From assembly GCF_000374365.1 (NCBI RefSeq), contig NZ_KB894125.1, positions 1 through 64,000 on the forward strand: a stretch of 64,000 nucleotides of DNA, given 5' to 3'. The stretch comes from Bacteroides gallinarum DSM 18171 = JCM 13658. Its GTDB lineage: Bacteria > Bacteroidota > Bacteroidia > Bacteroidales > Bacteroidaceae. The position numbers and the translations under genes were made by a program. Below, in pieces: positions 1-9,531 of this stretch (positions are counted from its first letter, which is position 1; each line of letters opens with the position of its first letter). The notes under the pieces are model-generated. The model saw only the letters and a program-made list of their open reading frames with translations. It was not told the origin of the DNA and searched no databases.

Positions 1-371
1 GGGAATTTCCCCCGTTTTGGCCTTCAAACCTTATTTGCGGGGGAATACCTAAAGATACAAAAAAGCCAGCTAATTCGCAATATTTTGTGTATGAATTAGT
101 TGGCTGATTTTATATTATTTACTGAATGTCCCTGTTTTTCTTTTTCTTTGTTTTCTCTCTCTTCTTTGTTTTTTCTGTATTCTGTATTCTGTTTTCTGTT
201 TTCTTTGTTCTCTATGTTCTCTATGCTGGCTTCTAAACGTATGGCAAGCATTCCGTTGCCCGGACTTTTGTCCGGAGTTGCGGTGCACTATTGTGCCTTA
301 TCTTCATGTTTTCTATTCCTTGATAAGATATTATTTTGCAGCCGGTGATGTTGTTTTACCGGATTGCCCGG
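1..371. other. Intergenic region left of the ligase operon
   Basis: No convincing gene. It holds the left copy of a 78-bp terminator-like repeat (55-132), then a pyrimidine-rich stretch of degenerate TTCTNT/TTTTCT units at about 130-225, and a small hairpin near 265-285 (CCGGAC, short loop, GTCCGG). Short open frames here are made of the low-complexity tract and are not supported. Confidence 0.6.
55..132 (-). repeat. Dispersed terminator-like repeat, copy A
   Basis: Read on the minus strand, downstream of the leftward ligase operon, this 78-bp stretch contains a stem formed by AGCCAACTAATTC and GAATTAGCTGGCT followed by a T run, the form of an intrinsic terminator. The same 78 bp, with about eight mismatches by my alignment, occurs at 22635-22712 in the opposite orientation. 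Similarity extends about 25 bases upstream of the stem, so this is a repeat family and not just two similar hairpins. Confidence 0.75.
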
Positions 372-1145
372 TCAGATGATGTATTGTACTTCTTTGAACA
401 GGTACTCTCGCTCTTGCCCGTTTTCGTCTTCCAGCACGAACCGCCCGTCTTGTTCTACCCGGAGCAGGCGGGCGGAGAATTTTCCTCCGGCGTCTTCATA
501 GGGATGAAAACCCCTCCGGCGGAAAAGGGAACGGGCGTAGCGGGCGCCTATTTCAGCTGCGTAGGTACTGTGCTTTTCCGTTTGCAGACCGTTATAATAA
601 GTTTGTATGCGTTGCAGGATGTGTGCCAGTATTTCATAACGGTCGTGCTCTTTGCCGGTAATTTGTTTTAGGGATACCGGGTTGGGAGCATCGCTGTGAA
701 ACTCATCCTGGTTGATGTTGATTCCGATACCGGATATGCTGCGTCCGATGAAATGGCCGGAAAGGTCGTTCTCTATCAATATGCCGCATATCTTTTTGTC
801 TTTCCAGTAAATGTCGTTCGGCCATTTTATCGTAATCTCGTCTGACCACCGGCTTAATTCTTCCTTAATGGAGAGGGAAACGATTTGCGATAAGATGAAC
901 TGGCGGCGGGCTTCCAGAAAGGTAGGGTAGAGGACGAGGCTGAAAAGCAGGTTCTTTCCCCTTTCCGATTCCCAGGTGTTACCGCGCTGGCCTTTTCCTG
1001 CACTTTGGAATTCGGCTGTTACCGTGGTGAATTCGGCAACGGGTTCTTGCGAACTGTTGCATAACTGGCTGATGTGCCGGTTGGTGGAGTCTGTCTCGTT
1101 CAGTGTAATCAGCGGATAGGGAAACGTTTCAGGGCAGTGCTTCAT
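372..1145 (-). CDS. birA: Biotin--[acetyl-CoA-carboxylase] ligase
   Basis: Biotin-protein ligase that activates biotin to biotinyl-AMP and attaches it to the carrier lysine of biotin-dependent carboxylases in the cytosol. The 257-residue protein has the biotin/ATP-binding segment SAGKGQRGNTW near residues 48-58 (a variant of GRGRxG) and the KWPND motif near residue 108, followed by the GIGININ strand. There is no N-terminal helix-turn-helix, so it is the short, non-repressor form. Its start overlaps the 3' end of the upstream MmcQ-like gene by 17 bases, indicating co-transcription. The repeat at 55-132 probably ends this transcript. Confidence 0.93.
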   Translation of the reverse strand: MKHCPETFPYPLITLNETDSTNRHISQLCNSSQEPVAEFTTVTAEFQSAGKGQRGNTWESERGKNLLFSLVLYPTFLEARRQFILSQIVSLSIKEELSRWSDEITIKWPNDIYWKDKKICGILIENDLSGHFIGRSISGIGININQDEFHSDAPNPVSLKQITGKEHDRYEILAHILQRIQTYYNGLQTEKHSTYAAEIGARYARSLFRRRGFHPYEDAGGKFSARLLRVEQDGRFVLEDENGQEREYLFKEVQYII

Positions 1146-1485
1146 ATTCGTTGCGCATCTTTTTAGTGAACTTCTTGATTACTTCTTCGTAGGAATGGTC
1201 TATCAGTTGTTTTATCAGCTTATCGTCTGCGTCCCGGTCGAGGAATACCTGGTTCCAATATTTCTTGTTGAAGTGCCAGGCGCCTTCAATGGCATTGTAA
1301 TGGTCGCGCAGCTCCAGTGCGTATTCCGGGTCGCATTTCATTGTGATACGGTCTGGTGTGTTGAGGTTGATGCATAGAAACATCTTTCCCATTACTCGGA
1401 TAACGAGAAAATCCTCACCGAAGGGAGTATCTTCGGTCGCAGCCTTTTTACTGAGGCAATATTCACGGGCTTCTTCTATATTCAT
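1129..1485 (-). CDS. MmcQ/YjbR family protein
   Basis: Small (118-residue) MmcQ/YjbR-type protein, a fold related to double-wing DNA-binding proteins. The family signature is seen in the N-terminal helix, the TPFGEDFLVIRVMGKMF strands and the HFNKKYWNQVFLD segment. Cellular role is unknown; binding to nucleic acid is a family-level guess. It overlaps the ligase gene and is probably translationally coupled to it. Confidence 0.82.
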   Translation of the reverse strand: MNIEEAREYCLSKKAATEDTPFGEDFLVIRVMGKMFLCINLNTPDRITMKCDPEYALELRDHYNAIEGAWHFNKKYWNQVFLDRDADDKLIKQLIDHSYEEVIKKFTKKMRNEYEALP

Positions 1486-1531
1486 GGTGTATCGACGGTT
1501 ATCGGTATTTTTTGTTTTCTGTTCTCTGTTC

Positions 1532-1897
1532 TCAAAACATAGGCGGATAAAAGGCTTCTTTGATGTGCTCTATCCTGAAAGTTTCCGTATCGCCCACTGC
1601 CGTAATGATATCGAAACGTACGGGAGCATCGATACGGAAATGCTTGACATAGGCATCGGCCGCTACGACAATATGGCGTATTTTCTGCCAGTTGACGGCA
1701 TCTTGCGGCTCGATATACTCCGTACTGCTCCGGGTTTTTACTTCTATGATTACCAGCTCGCCGTCTTTGGTGGCAACGATGTCCAGTTCCAGGCGGTTTT
1801 TCCGCCAGTTCCGGTCGCGTATCGCATATCCGTTGTCTTCCAGATAGGCTGCTGCTGCGTCTTCTCCTGCTTTTCCCAGGGCATTATGTATTGCCAT
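1532..1897 (-). CDS. YraN/UPF0102 family endonuclease-like protein
   Basis: A 121-residue protein of the UPF0102 (YraN) family, which has a restriction-endonuclease-like fold related to Holliday-junction resolvases. The LGKAGEDAAAAYLEDNGY helix, the ELDIVA segment and the VIIEVKTR motif give the D...ExK arrangement of this fold. Activity has not been settled for the family. It is followed 47 bases later by the MmcQ-like gene on the same strand. Confidence 0.88.
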   Translation of the reverse strand: MAIHNALGKAGEDAAAAYLEDNGYAIRDRNWRKNRLELDIVATKDGELVIIEVKTRSSTEYIEPQDAVNWQKIRHIVVAADAYVKHFRIDAPVRFDIITAVGDTETFRIEHIKEAFYPPMF

Positions 1898-1963
1898 AGT
1901 ACGATTTTCTTTCTTTCAGTACAAAAATACGTTTTTTCTGTTTTGTTTTTACAGAAGTAAAAC

Positions 1964-1972
1964 TAATTTTGC
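1964..1972 (+). promoter_or_regulatory. Bacteroides -7 box (TAATTTTGC)
   Basis: Exact match to TAnnTTTGC, the Bacteroides vegetative -7 element. It ends only 8 bases before the ATG at 1981, so transcription would start within a few bases of the start codon, giving a very short or absent leader. Confidence 0.55.
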
Positions 1973-1980
1973 AAGGAAAT

Positions 1981-2214
1981 ATGAGAAAGAGAGATAAAAC
2001 GTGTGCGAAAGCGACACCCGAAGAGCCGAAACGCGAACAGCGCATGGTGTGCCTGATGAGCGAGGAAGAGCTGCGGATTGTAGACCGTTATCTGGAGAAG
2101 TATAAGATAACGAACAAATCGCGCTGGTTGAGGGAAACTATTCTCATGTTTATCCATAAGAATATGGAAGAAGATTATCCTACTTTGTTCGGTGAGCATG
2201 ATATGCGGAGATAA
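1981..2214 (+). CDS. Small conserved protein, ribbon-helix-helix-like
   Basis: A 77-residue basic/acidic protein with a helix pair (EEELRIVDRYLEKYKI then NKSRWLRETILMFI) that resembles the C-terminal part of ribbon-helix-helix DNA-binding proteins. I chose the ATG at 1981 over an in-frame TTG at 1969 because the -7 box at 1964-1972 overlaps the TTG. Function is unknown; a small transcription regulator is possible but unproven. It stands alone between the YraN-like gene (divergent) and tadA (same strand, 51 bases on). Confidence 0.6.
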   Translation: MRKRDKTCAKATPEEPKREQRMVCLMSEEELRIVDRYLEKYKITNKSRWLRETILMFIHKNMEEDYPTLFGEHDMRR

Positions 2215-2265
2215 GGAAGTAGTGTAACGATGATGTAAAACGGATTAAAACGGCGGAAGTAACGG

Positions 2266-2700
2266 ATGACGGATACGGATTATATGAAGCAGGCGCTTGC
2301 CGAAGCGCGGAAGGCGGGAGAACGGGGCGAAGTTCCTGTAGGGGCGGTTGTTGTCTGTAAAGACCGCATCATTGCCCGTGCGCATAACCTGACCGAAACG
2401 CTGACCGATGTCACCGCCCATGCCGAAATGCAGGCTATCACAGCTGCTGCTGCAACCCTGGGCGGTAAATACCTGAATGAATGCAGCCTTTATGTAACCG
2501 TTGAACCTTGTGTGATGTGTGCCGGAGCCATTGCTTGGGCGCAAATGGGGCGCTTGGTATTTGGTGCGGAAGACGAGAAACGGGGGTATCAGCGCTATGC
2601 ACCGCAGGCATTGCATCCTAAAACGGTGGTTGTAAAGGGAGTGCTTGCAGATGAATGTGCGGCGTTGATGAAAGATTTCTTTGCAGCGAGGCGTAAATGA
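2266..2700 (+). CDS. tadA: tRNA-specific adenosine deaminase
   Basis: Zinc-dependent deaminase that converts adenosine 34 of the tRNA anticodon to inosine. The 144-residue protein has the catalytic HAEMQA motif near residue 52 (His ligand and catalytic Glu) and the PCVMCAGA motif near residue 82 (two Cys ligands), in the order and spacing of the TadA/CDA family. Other cytidine-deaminase-fold enzymes are possible, but length and the PCxMC context favour TadA. Confidence 0.93.
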   Translation: MTDTDYMKQALAEARKAGERGEVPVGAVVVCKDRIIARAHNLTETLTDVTAHAEMQAITAAAATLGGKYLNECSLYVTVEPCVMCAGAIAWAQMGRLVFGAEDEKRGYQRYAPQALHPKTVVVKGVLADECAALMKDFFAARRK

Positions 2701-2712
2701 GTAGATGTATTT

Positions 2713-3021
2713 CTACTCTTCTTTGATTTCCTCGAAGTCTACGTATTCTCCTTCATCTTTAGAGAACAGTTTTTTATGTTTGGCATGTGCGGTTTCTCGG
2801 GAGGCTCTCGGCGCTTCATGGGATGTGCGGTCGGATTGTTGCCTTTCGTTGGAAGAGTACTCCCTTTCTGATTGGTAATTTCCATTGCCATTTTGGTAAG
2901 TATTCGATGAACGGCGTCTGCCCAGTCCGAATACCCCCCGGATAACAGTGCCTATAATGCTAAGTCCGATGAACAGGATAGCGATTAGGATGATAAATAA
3001 GAAACCTAAGAAATGAAACAT
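2713..3021 (-). CDS. DUF4834-like small membrane protein
   Basis: A 102-residue protein with one hydrophobic N-terminal segment (about residues 3-28) and a polar, Ser/Asn/Arg-rich tail ending in acidic residues. The layout matches the DUF4834 family common in Bacteroidales; function unknown. It converges on tadA with a 12-base gap. Confidence 0.65.
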   Translation of the reverse strand: MFHFLGFLFIILIAILFIGLSIIGTVIRGVFGLGRRRSSNTYQNGNGNYQSEREYSSNERQQSDRTSHEAPRASRETAHAKHKKLFSKDEGEYVDFEEIKEE

Positions 3022-3088
3022 GGGCTAATGTCTTTTTATGTGTTCGTTTTCTGCGAACGATAGTACAACAACCGTGCCAAGAAAATGT

Positions 3089-3802
3089 TTACTTACTTTT
3101 CCCCGTTAGGAGCGATAGTAGGATGTACCATACAATCACTGCTGCAAAGCCGCTGACCTTTAAAAAAACAAGAAGTGGAATGCAGACAATCAGGAAAATG
3201 AAACTTATTTTATTGTCTTTCCATGAGAGATTCTTGAACTTCAGCGAAAACATCGGTATCTCCGACACCAGCAGCCATGAGAACAGGCAAACCAGCACCA
3301 GCAAGTAAGGGGGATTGAAGTTTTCGGAGAGGAGCACAGGGTGCATTCCTGCCACTAACGATGCCCAGAAAAGGGCATTGGCCGGAACCGGCACTCCGAT
3401 GAAGGAACTCGTCTGGCGGGTATCGTTATTGAACTTAGCCAAACGCAGTGCCGAGAATACGGATATGAGGAATGCGGCATACGGCATATAGGGGGCGATG
3501 AACTCCATGGATGCCGGATAATACATTTCTTTGAACAGTGAGAACACCACCAATGAAGGAGCCACCCCGAAACTGACATCATCCGCCAAAGAGTCCAAAT
3601 CTTTTCCGATAGGCGAGTGTGCATTCAGCAGGCGTGCCATCATACCGTCGAAGAAATCGAATACGGCGCTGAGGATAATGAATACGAGCGCCAGGTTGTA
3701 ATCGGCTTCAAAAGCCATGACACAGGCGATACACCCGGAGAATAAGTTCAGGCAGGTTAAGGTATTGGGTATGGAACGGGTGATACGGTTTGCCATTGTC
3801 AT
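3089..3802 (-). CDS. pssA: CDP-diacylglycerol--serine O-phosphatidyltransferase
   Basis: Integral membrane enzyme making phosphatidylserine from CDP-diacylglycerol and serine. The 237-residue protein contains the CDP-alcohol phosphatidyltransferase signature (DxxDG..AR...G...D...D) around residues 50-75, with [10 protein letters not shown] and [10 protein letters not shown] visible, and several hydrophobic helices. Its ATG overlaps the stop of psd (4-base overlap), so the two consecutive steps of phosphatidylethanolamine synthesis are coupled. A second in-frame ATG two codons later is an alternative start. Confidence 0.93.
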   Translation of the reverse strand: MTMANRITRSIPNTLTCLNLFSGCIACVMAFEADYNLALVFIILSAVFDFFDGMMARLLNAHSPIGKDLDSLADDVSFGVAPSLVVFSLFKEMYYPASMEFIAPYMPYAAFLISVFSALRLAKFNNDTRQTSSFIGVPVPANALFWASLVAGMHPVLLSENFNPPYLLVLVCLFSWLLVSEIPMFSLKFKNLSWKDNKISFIFLIVCIPLLVFLKVSGFAAVIVWYILLSLLTGKSK

Positions 3803-4488
3803 TTAAGTTTTGCTATCACGGTCTGGTTGCCGGTAGTCAGTTGTCCGAGTTTTACAAGCACTTCCGTACCCAGCGGGAGGAATACATCCACGCGGGAGCC
3901 GAATTTGATGAAACCCATATGTTCGTCGATATAACATTCTTCGCCCGGTTCGGCATAAGTAACGATACGGCGTGCCATGGCGCCTGCAATCTGGCGTGCC
4001 ATGATTTCCACGCCTTCGGGAGTTTCGATAACTACGGTCGAGCGTTCGTTGTCGGTACTTGCTTTGGGCAACCATGCCTTCATGAACTTGCCGTTCTGGT
4101 GGGATACCAATTTCACGGTTCCGTCTACGGGATACCAGTTGGCATGTACGTTGACCAGGCTCATGAATATGGAAACCATGATACGGCGGTCATGGAAATA
4201 TTCGGTTTCTTCGACTTCCTCTATGACTACGATTTTCCCGTCAGCAGGGGCAACCACGATTTTCTCGGTATCTTCCTGGCCGAACAAACGTATAGGGCAG
4301 CGGAAGAAGTTTACTAAGATGCCATAAACCACAAGGCTGATGACTGCCGCTACGTAGAAAGGAGCCTTACACTCCAGGCCGAAGTAAAGCCCGGCGTTTA
4401 CGGCGAGCAGCAGCACCAGGCTGCCTGCCAGTGTATGCGTCCCTTCACGGTGGATACGTATTTTCTTTAATTTTTTTAGTCGACCCAT
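3799..4488 (-). CDS. psd: Phosphatidylserine decarboxylase proenzyme
   Basis: Pyruvoyl-dependent decarboxylase that converts phosphatidylserine to phosphatidylethanolamine. The 229-residue protein is the short archaeal/Bacteroidetes-type form, with an N-terminal membrane segment (about residues 20-55) and a C-terminal FGSRVD segment in which Gly-Ser is the expected self-cleavage site producing the pyruvoyl group. It precedes pssA in the same transcript. Confidence 0.92.
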   Translation of the reverse strand: MGRLKKLKKIRIHREGTHTLAGSLVLLLAVNAGLYFGLECKAPFYVAAVISLVVYGILVNFFRCPIRLFGQEDTEKIVVAPADGKIVVIEEVEETEYFHDRRIMVSIFMSLVNVHANWYPVDGTVKLVSHQNGKFMKAWLPKASTDNERSTVVIETPEGVEIMARQIAGAMARRIVTYAEPGEECYIDEHMGFIKFGSRVDVFLPLGTEVLVKLGQLTTGNQTVIAKLK

Positions 4489-4658
4489 GTATTTTGTTTT
4501 ATCTTCTGATGCAAATTATCTGCAAAAATAGGCTTATTTTGAAAATCTAACAAGAAATTGGTCGTAGAATTGCAGGTGTTGATAACTTTTTGAGGAATAT
4601 CTTTGTTAGATATTGCATAGGTCGTACCTTTATGCTCACTTATAGAAAGGATACATTT

Positions 4659-7600
4659 ATGCAGGATTTTGTTCATTTGCACGTACATACCCAGTATTCG
4701 CTCCTCGACGGCCAGGCAAGCGTGAGCCGGCTGGTAGACAAGGCGATGAAGGACGGAATGAAAGGTATTGCCGTGACCGACCATGGTAATATGTTCGGTA
4801 TCAAAGAGTTTACCAACTATGTTAATAAGAAGAACAGCGGTCCGAAGGGAGAGATTAAAGACCTTAAGAAACGGATTGCCGGCATAGAGAGCGGCGAGAT
4901 AGCATGCGAGGACAAGGAGGCGGAGATAGCGGCATGCAAGGCGAAGATTACGGAAGCCGAAAACAAGCTGTTCAAACCTATCATCGGTTGCGAAATGTAT
5001 GTGGCACGCCGTACCATGGACAAGAAAGAAGGCAAACCCGACCAGAGCGGTTATCACCTGATAGTATTGGCGAAGAACGAGAAAGGCTATCATAATCTCA
5101 TAAAGCTGGTGTCCCGTGCATGGACAATGGGATACTATATGCGTCCGCGTACCGACCGTAATGAATTGGAGAAATACCATGAAGGGCTGATTGTCTGTTC
5201 TGCCTGTATCGGCGGCGAGGTTCCTAAAAGAATTATCAACGACCAGTTGGAAGAAGCCGAGGAAGCTATCCGCTGGTACAAGAACCTTTTTGGAGACGAC
5301 TACTACCTGGAATTACAGCGCCATGAGGTGAAAGACCCTACAATCAGGGCTAACCGTGAAGCCTTTCCCTTGCAGCAGAAAGCCAATGCCAAGCTGCTGG
5401 AATATGCCAAGAAATACAATATTAAAGTAATCTGTTCCAACGACGTCCATTTCGTGGACGAGGAGAATGCCGAGGCGCACGACCGCCTTATCTGCCTGAG
5501 TACAGGCAAAGACCTGGACGACCCCAGCCGCATGCTCTACACCAAACAGGAGTGGATGAAAACGAAGGCGGAGATGAACGAGCTCTTCGCCGATGTTCCC
5601 GAAGCGCTTTCCAATACCCTGGAAATTCTGGACAAGGTAGAATACTACTCTATCGACCATGCACCTATCATGCCCACGTTCGCCATTCCCGAAGACTTCG
5701 GTACGGAAGAAGAATACCGGAAGAAATATACGGAGAAAGACTTGTTCGATGAATTTACGCAGGACGAGAATGGGAAAGTCGTTTTGGACGAAGAAGCCGC
5801 CAAAGCCAAGATTAAGCGTCTGGGCGGTTATGAAAAGCTCTACCGTATCAAGTTGGAAGCCGATTATCTTGCCAAATTGGCATTCGACGGCGCTAAGCGG
5901 CTTTACGGCGACCCGCTGTCGGACGAAATAAAAGAACGCCTGGTGTTCGAGCTGTACATCATGAAGACAATGGGTTTTCCCGGTTACTTCCTGATTGTGC
6001 AGGACTTTATCAATGCCGCCCGTACGCAACTGGGCGTTTCGGTAGGGCCGGGACGTGGTTCGGCTGCCGGTTCGGCAGTAGCCTACTGCCTGGGCATTAC
6101 CAAGATAGACCCTATCCAGTACGACCTGCTGTTCGAGCGTTTCCTCAATCCCGACCGTATCTCCTTGCCCGATATCGATGTGGACTTCGATGACGACGGC
6201 CGCGGTGAGGTGTTGCGCTGGGTAACGGAAAAGTACGGACAAGAGAAGGTGGCGCATATCATCACCTACGGTACTATGGCAACCAAAATGGTTATCAAGG
6301 ACGTTGCCCGTGTACAGAAGTTGCCTCTGCCGGAGTCCGACCGCCTGGCAAAATTGGTTCCTGATAAAATCCCCGACAAGAAGCTGAACCTGCCCAATGC
6401 CATAGCTTATGTGCCCGAACTGCAAGCGGCGGAAGCCTCATCCGACCCGTTGGTGCGCGATACGCTGAAATACGCCAAGATGCTGGAAGGCAATGTGCGC
6501 GGTACAGGCGTACACGCCTGCGGTACGATTATCTGCCGCGACGATATTACCGACTGGGTTCCCGTAAGTACGGCGGACGATAAGGAAACCGGCGAGAAGA
6601 TGCTCGTTACCCAGTACGAAGGTTCTGTCATTGAAGATACAGGGTTGATTAAAATGGACTTCCTGGGGTTGAAAACCCTTTCGATTATCAAGGAAGCCGT
6701 TGAAAATGTACGTTTACACCGGGGGCTGGCATTGGATATCGACAAGATTTCCATTACCGACCCCGCTACCTATAAGTTATACTGCGACGGACGGACTATC
6801 GGAACATTCCAGTTCGAGTCCACCGGTATGCAGAAATACCTGCGCGAATTGCAGCCGGGTACGTTCGAGGATTTGATTGCCATGAACGCCCTCTATCGTC
6901 CGGGACCTATGGACTATATTCCGGACTTCATCGACCGTAAGTGGGGACGCAAGCCTATCGAGTACGATATTCCCATTATGGAGAAGTACCTGAAAGACAC
7001 GTACGGCATTACCGTCTATCAGGAGCAGGTGATGCTTCTGTCCCGTTTGCTGGCCGACTTCACCCGTGGCGAGTCCGATGCCCTGCGTAAGGCAATGGGT
7101 AAGAAACTGCGTGACAAGCTGGACCATATGAAACCGAAGTTCATCGCAGGCGGGCAGAAGAACGGGCACGACCCGAAGGTACTCGAAAAGATTTGGACGG
7201 ACTGGGAAAAATTTGCATCTTATGCCTTCAACAAGTCGCATGCCACCTGCTATTCATGGGTAGCTTATCAGACAGCTTTCCTGAAAGCCAACTATCCGGC
7301 GGAATACATGGCCGCTGTGATGAGCCGAAGCTTGTCCGACATAACGACCATTACCAAGCTCATGGACGAATGTAAGTCGATGGGCATCAAGGTACTCGGA
7401 CCGGATGTCAACGAATCGAACCTGAAATTTACTGTCAACCCCGAAGGCAATATCCGTTTCGGGCTGGGAGCCGTGAAAGGCGTGGGCGAAGGAGCGGTGC
7501 AGAGTATCATGGAAGAACGCGAGAAGAACGGCCCGTATAAAGGTATTTTCGACTTCGTACAGCGCGTCAACCTGAATGCCTGTAACAAGAAGAACCTGGA

Positions 7601-8462
7601 ATGCCTTGCCCTTGCCGGAGGTTTCGATAGTTTCTCCGAGTTGAAACGCGAACAGTATTTCGCCGTCAACGCCAAGAACGAAGTCTTTATCGAGACATTG
7701 GTACGTTACGGCAACCGCTACCAGGCGGACAAGGCTGCGGCGGTCAACTCTTTGTTCGGCGGCGAGAACGTAGTGGATATCGCTACCCCCGAAATTCTTC
7801 CGGCAGAGCGTTGGAGCGACCTCGACCGGCTGAACAAGGAGCGCGATTTGGTGGGTATCTATCTCTCCGCCCACCCGCTGGACGAATATTCCGTTGTGCT
7901 GGAACATGTTTGTAATACCCGCATGGCAGAGTTGGAAGACAAGACAGCCCTTGTAGGACGTGAAATCACTATGGGAGGCATCGTCACCTCCGTACGCCGG
8001 GGCATCAGTAAAAATGGCAATCCGTACGGCATTGCCAAGATAGAAGACTATTCCGGTTCGGCGGAGCTGCCCTTCTTCGGTAACGACTGGGTAACCTACC
8101 AGGGATATCTGGGCGAACGTACTTTCCTTTACATCAAAGCACGTTGCCAGCCCAGGCAGTGGCGGCAGGACGAACTGGAATTGAAGATTACCTCTATGGA
8201 ACTGCTTCCCGACGTAAAGGAGAAACTGATAGAGAAGATAACGATTCTTATCCCGCTCAGTGTACTGAACAAGGCGCTGGTTACGGAGCTGGCTGAGTTG
8301 ACGAAAACCCGTCCCGGAACTACGGAACTCTATTTCAAGGTAACCGACCCGGAGAATAAGATGACCGTAGACCTGGTGTCGCGCCCCGTAAAGCTATCCG
8401 TAGGGCGCGAGCTTATCTCTTATTTAAAAGAACGTCCGGAGCTTGAGTTTCGGATAAATTAA
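4659..8462 (+). CDS. dnaE: DNA polymerase III subunit alpha
   Basis: Replicative DNA polymerase catalytic subunit, 1267 residues with the ATG at 4659. I preferred this start because it directly precedes the PHP-domain motif HLHVHTQYSLLDG; upstream in-frame ATGs add a non-conserved extension. In order: PHP domain, the C-family palm with GPGRGSAAGS near residue 463 and the metal-binding PDIDVDFDDDGR near residue 504, tandem helix-hairpin-helix, and an OB fold near residue 1100. A TACCTTTAT box at 4625-4633 could be the -7 element. It is divergent from psd. Confidence 0.96.
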   Translation: MQDFVHLHVHTQYSLLDGQASVSRLVDKAMKDGMKGIAVTDHGNMFGIKEFTNYVNKKNSGPKGEIKDLKKRIAGIESGEIACEDKEAEIAACKAKITEAENKLFKPIIGCEMYVARRTMDKKEGKPDQSGYHLIVLAKNEKGYHNLIKLVSRAWTMGYYMRPRTDRNELEKYHEGLIVCSACIGGEVPKRIINDQLEEAEEAIRWYKNLFGDDYYLELQRHEVKDPTIRANREAFPLQQKANAKLLEYAKKYNIKVICSNDVHFVDEENAEAHDRLICLSTGKDLDDPSRMLYTKQEWMKTKAEMNELFADVPEALSNTLEILDKVEYYSIDHAPIMPTFAIPEDFGTEEEYRKKYTEKDLFDEFTQDENGKVVLDEEAAKAKIKRLGGYEKLYRIKLEADYLAKLAFDGAKRLYGDPLSDEIKERLVFELYIMKTMGFPGYFLIVQDFINAARTQLGVSVGPGRGSAAGSAVAYCLGITKIDPIQYDLLFERFLNPDRISLPDIDVDFDDDGRGEVLRWVTEKYGQEKVAHIITYGTMATKMVIKDVARVQKLPLPESDRLAKLVPDKIPDKKLNLPNAIAYVPELQAAEASSDPLVRDTLKYAKMLEGNVRGTGVHACGTIICRDDITDWVPVSTADDKETGEKMLVTQYEGSVIEDTGLIKMDFLGLKTLSIIKEAVENVRLHRGLALDIDKISITDPATYKLYCDGRTIGTFQFESTGMQKYLRELQPGTFEDLIAMNALYRPGPMDYIPDFIDRKWGRKPIEYDIPIMEKYLKDTYGITVYQEQVMLLSRLLADFTRGESDALRKAMGKKLRDKLDHMKPKFIAGGQKNGHDPKVLEKIWTDWEKFASYAFNKSHATCYSWVAYQTAFLKANYPAEYMAAVMSRSLSDITTITKLMDECKSMGIKVLGPDVNESNLKFTVNPEGNIRFGLGAVKGVGEGAVQSIMEEREKNGPYKGIFDFVQRVNLNACNKKNLECLALAGGFDSFSELKREQYFAVNAKNEVFIETLVRYGNRYQADKAAAVNSLFGGENVVDIATPEILPAERWSDLDRLNKERDLVGIYLSAHPLDEYSVVLEHVCNTRMAELEDKTALVGREITMGGIVTSVRRGISKNGNPYGIAKIEDYSGSAELPFFGNDWVTYQGYLGERTFLYIKARCQPRQWRQDELELKITSMELLPDVKEKLIEKITILIPLSVLNKALVTELAELTKTRPGTTELYFKVTDPENKMTVDLVSRPVKLSVGRELISYLKERPELEFRIN

Positions 8463-8550
8463 TTATCTTTGCTTCACTGATAACGGTAAGCGTATAAAGC
8501 GCGTTGCCGTACTGTTGCGAATCGATATTCAAACTTAATATTTAAAAGAA

Positions 8551-8865
8551 ATGGCATTAGAAATTACAGACAACAATTTCAAGGAAATCTTGGCAGAAGG
8601 CAAACCTGTGGTAATAGACTTTTGGGCTCCGTGGTGCGGACCTTGCAAAATGGTAGGTCCTATCATCGAAGAGCTGGCCGGCGAATACGAAGGCAAAGTG
8701 CTTATCGGCAAATGCGATGTGGATGATAACGGCGATGTAGCTGCCGAGTACGGTATCCGCAACATTCCTACCGTATTGTTCTTCAAGAACGGAGAACTGG
8801 TAGACAAGCAGGTAGGTTCCGCCCCCAAGCCGACTTATGTGCAAAAGATAGAAGCGTTATTATAA
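8551..8865 (+). CDS. trxA: Thioredoxin
   Basis: A 104-residue thioredoxin with the redox-active WCGPCK motif near residue 28, the cis-proline IPT segment near residue 74 and no signal peptide, so it is cytosolic. It would reduce protein disulfides using thioredoxin reductase encoded elsewhere. It lies 88 bases after dnaE and 18 bases before a small acidic gene that is probably co-transcribed. Confidence 0.95.
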   Translation: MALEITDNNFKEILAEGKPVVIDFWAPWCGPCKMVGPIIEELAGEYEGKVLIGKCDVDDNGDVAAEYGIRNIPTVLFFKNGELVDKQVGSAPKPTYVQKIEALL

Positions 8866-8883
8866 TCCTTTAAAAATAAAGCT

Positions 8884-9216
8884 ATGGGACTGGAAGACGA
8901 TTTTTTGAAAAATGACCTCGATGACGAAAAGACTATCGAGTACATCAAAAACTATTTGCCGCAGGAGTTGAAAGAGAAATTCTCAGACGACGAGTTCTAT
9001 TATTTCCTCGATTTGATTGACGAGTACTATTCCGAAAGCGGCATCCTCGATGTGCAGCCCGACGGTGACGGATATATCGAAGTCGATTTGGAAAAAATCG
9101 TGGACTACATCGTCAAGGAAGCCCATAAAGACGAAATGGGCGATTATAATCCGGATGAAATCCTTTTCATCGTACAAGGTGAAATGGAATATACGGAATC
9201 TTTGGAAGATGAGTAA
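8884..9216 (+). CDS. Conserved small acidic hypothetical protein
   Basis: A 110-residue, strongly acidic protein (pI clearly low) with predicted helices and no membrane segment or signal. I do not recognise a named family. It follows trxA by 18 bases and is probably in its transcript, ended by the hairpin at 9299-9345. Confidence 0.75.
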   Translation: MGLEDDFLKNDLDDEKTIEYIKNYLPQELKEKFSDDEFYYFLDLIDEYYSESGILDVQPDGDGYIEVDLEKIVDYIVKEAHKDEMGDYNPDEILFIVQGEMEYTESLEDE

Positions 9217-9298
9217 GCCGGTTGAAACGGTAAGAGGAGAAAGAATATCGAAATACGTTTTTTGAGAAATACTCTTATCGGGTCTCTAAAAATAAGGT

Positions 9299-9345
9299 GG
9301 TATGTGTATGGCTATTCGAAGTCCATTGCACATACCATTTTTATA
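9299..9345 (+). terminator. Intrinsic terminator after trxA operon
   Basis: GGTATGTG pairs with CACATACC, with further ATGG/CCAT pairing inside, followed by ATTTTTAT. Confidence 0.7.
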
Positions 9346-9381
9346 GTCTTTATACTTCCGGTTCATAGGAAAGGATTCTTT

Positions 9382-9531
9382 ATGAATAAAGTATTCCGGT
9401 TATGTAGAATGGCATTCTTCAGTTCCATGGTAATTGGATACTTTGGGTAACCCGGCATCGAAAGCGTTTATGCGCAAAAACAACAGTTCCTGTCGGTAAT
9501 ATCCGGTTTTGAATTTCTCGGGGAATAATTT
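9382..9531 (+). pseudogene. Possible remnant of a secreted-protein gene
   Basis: From an ATG at 9382 the frame reads a signal-peptide-like segment (basic start, hydrophobic core), then a TAA after 22 codons. It continues in the same frame with ESVYAQKQQFLSV, which looks like a signal-peptidase site and mature start, before a second stop. This may be the decayed start of an exported protein. No homologous remainder follows. Confidence 0.3.

Noticed and set aside
130..348. Frame of 82 codons at the window start
   Set aside because: Made of pyrimidine-rich low-complexity repeats giving Phe/Ser/Leu runs.
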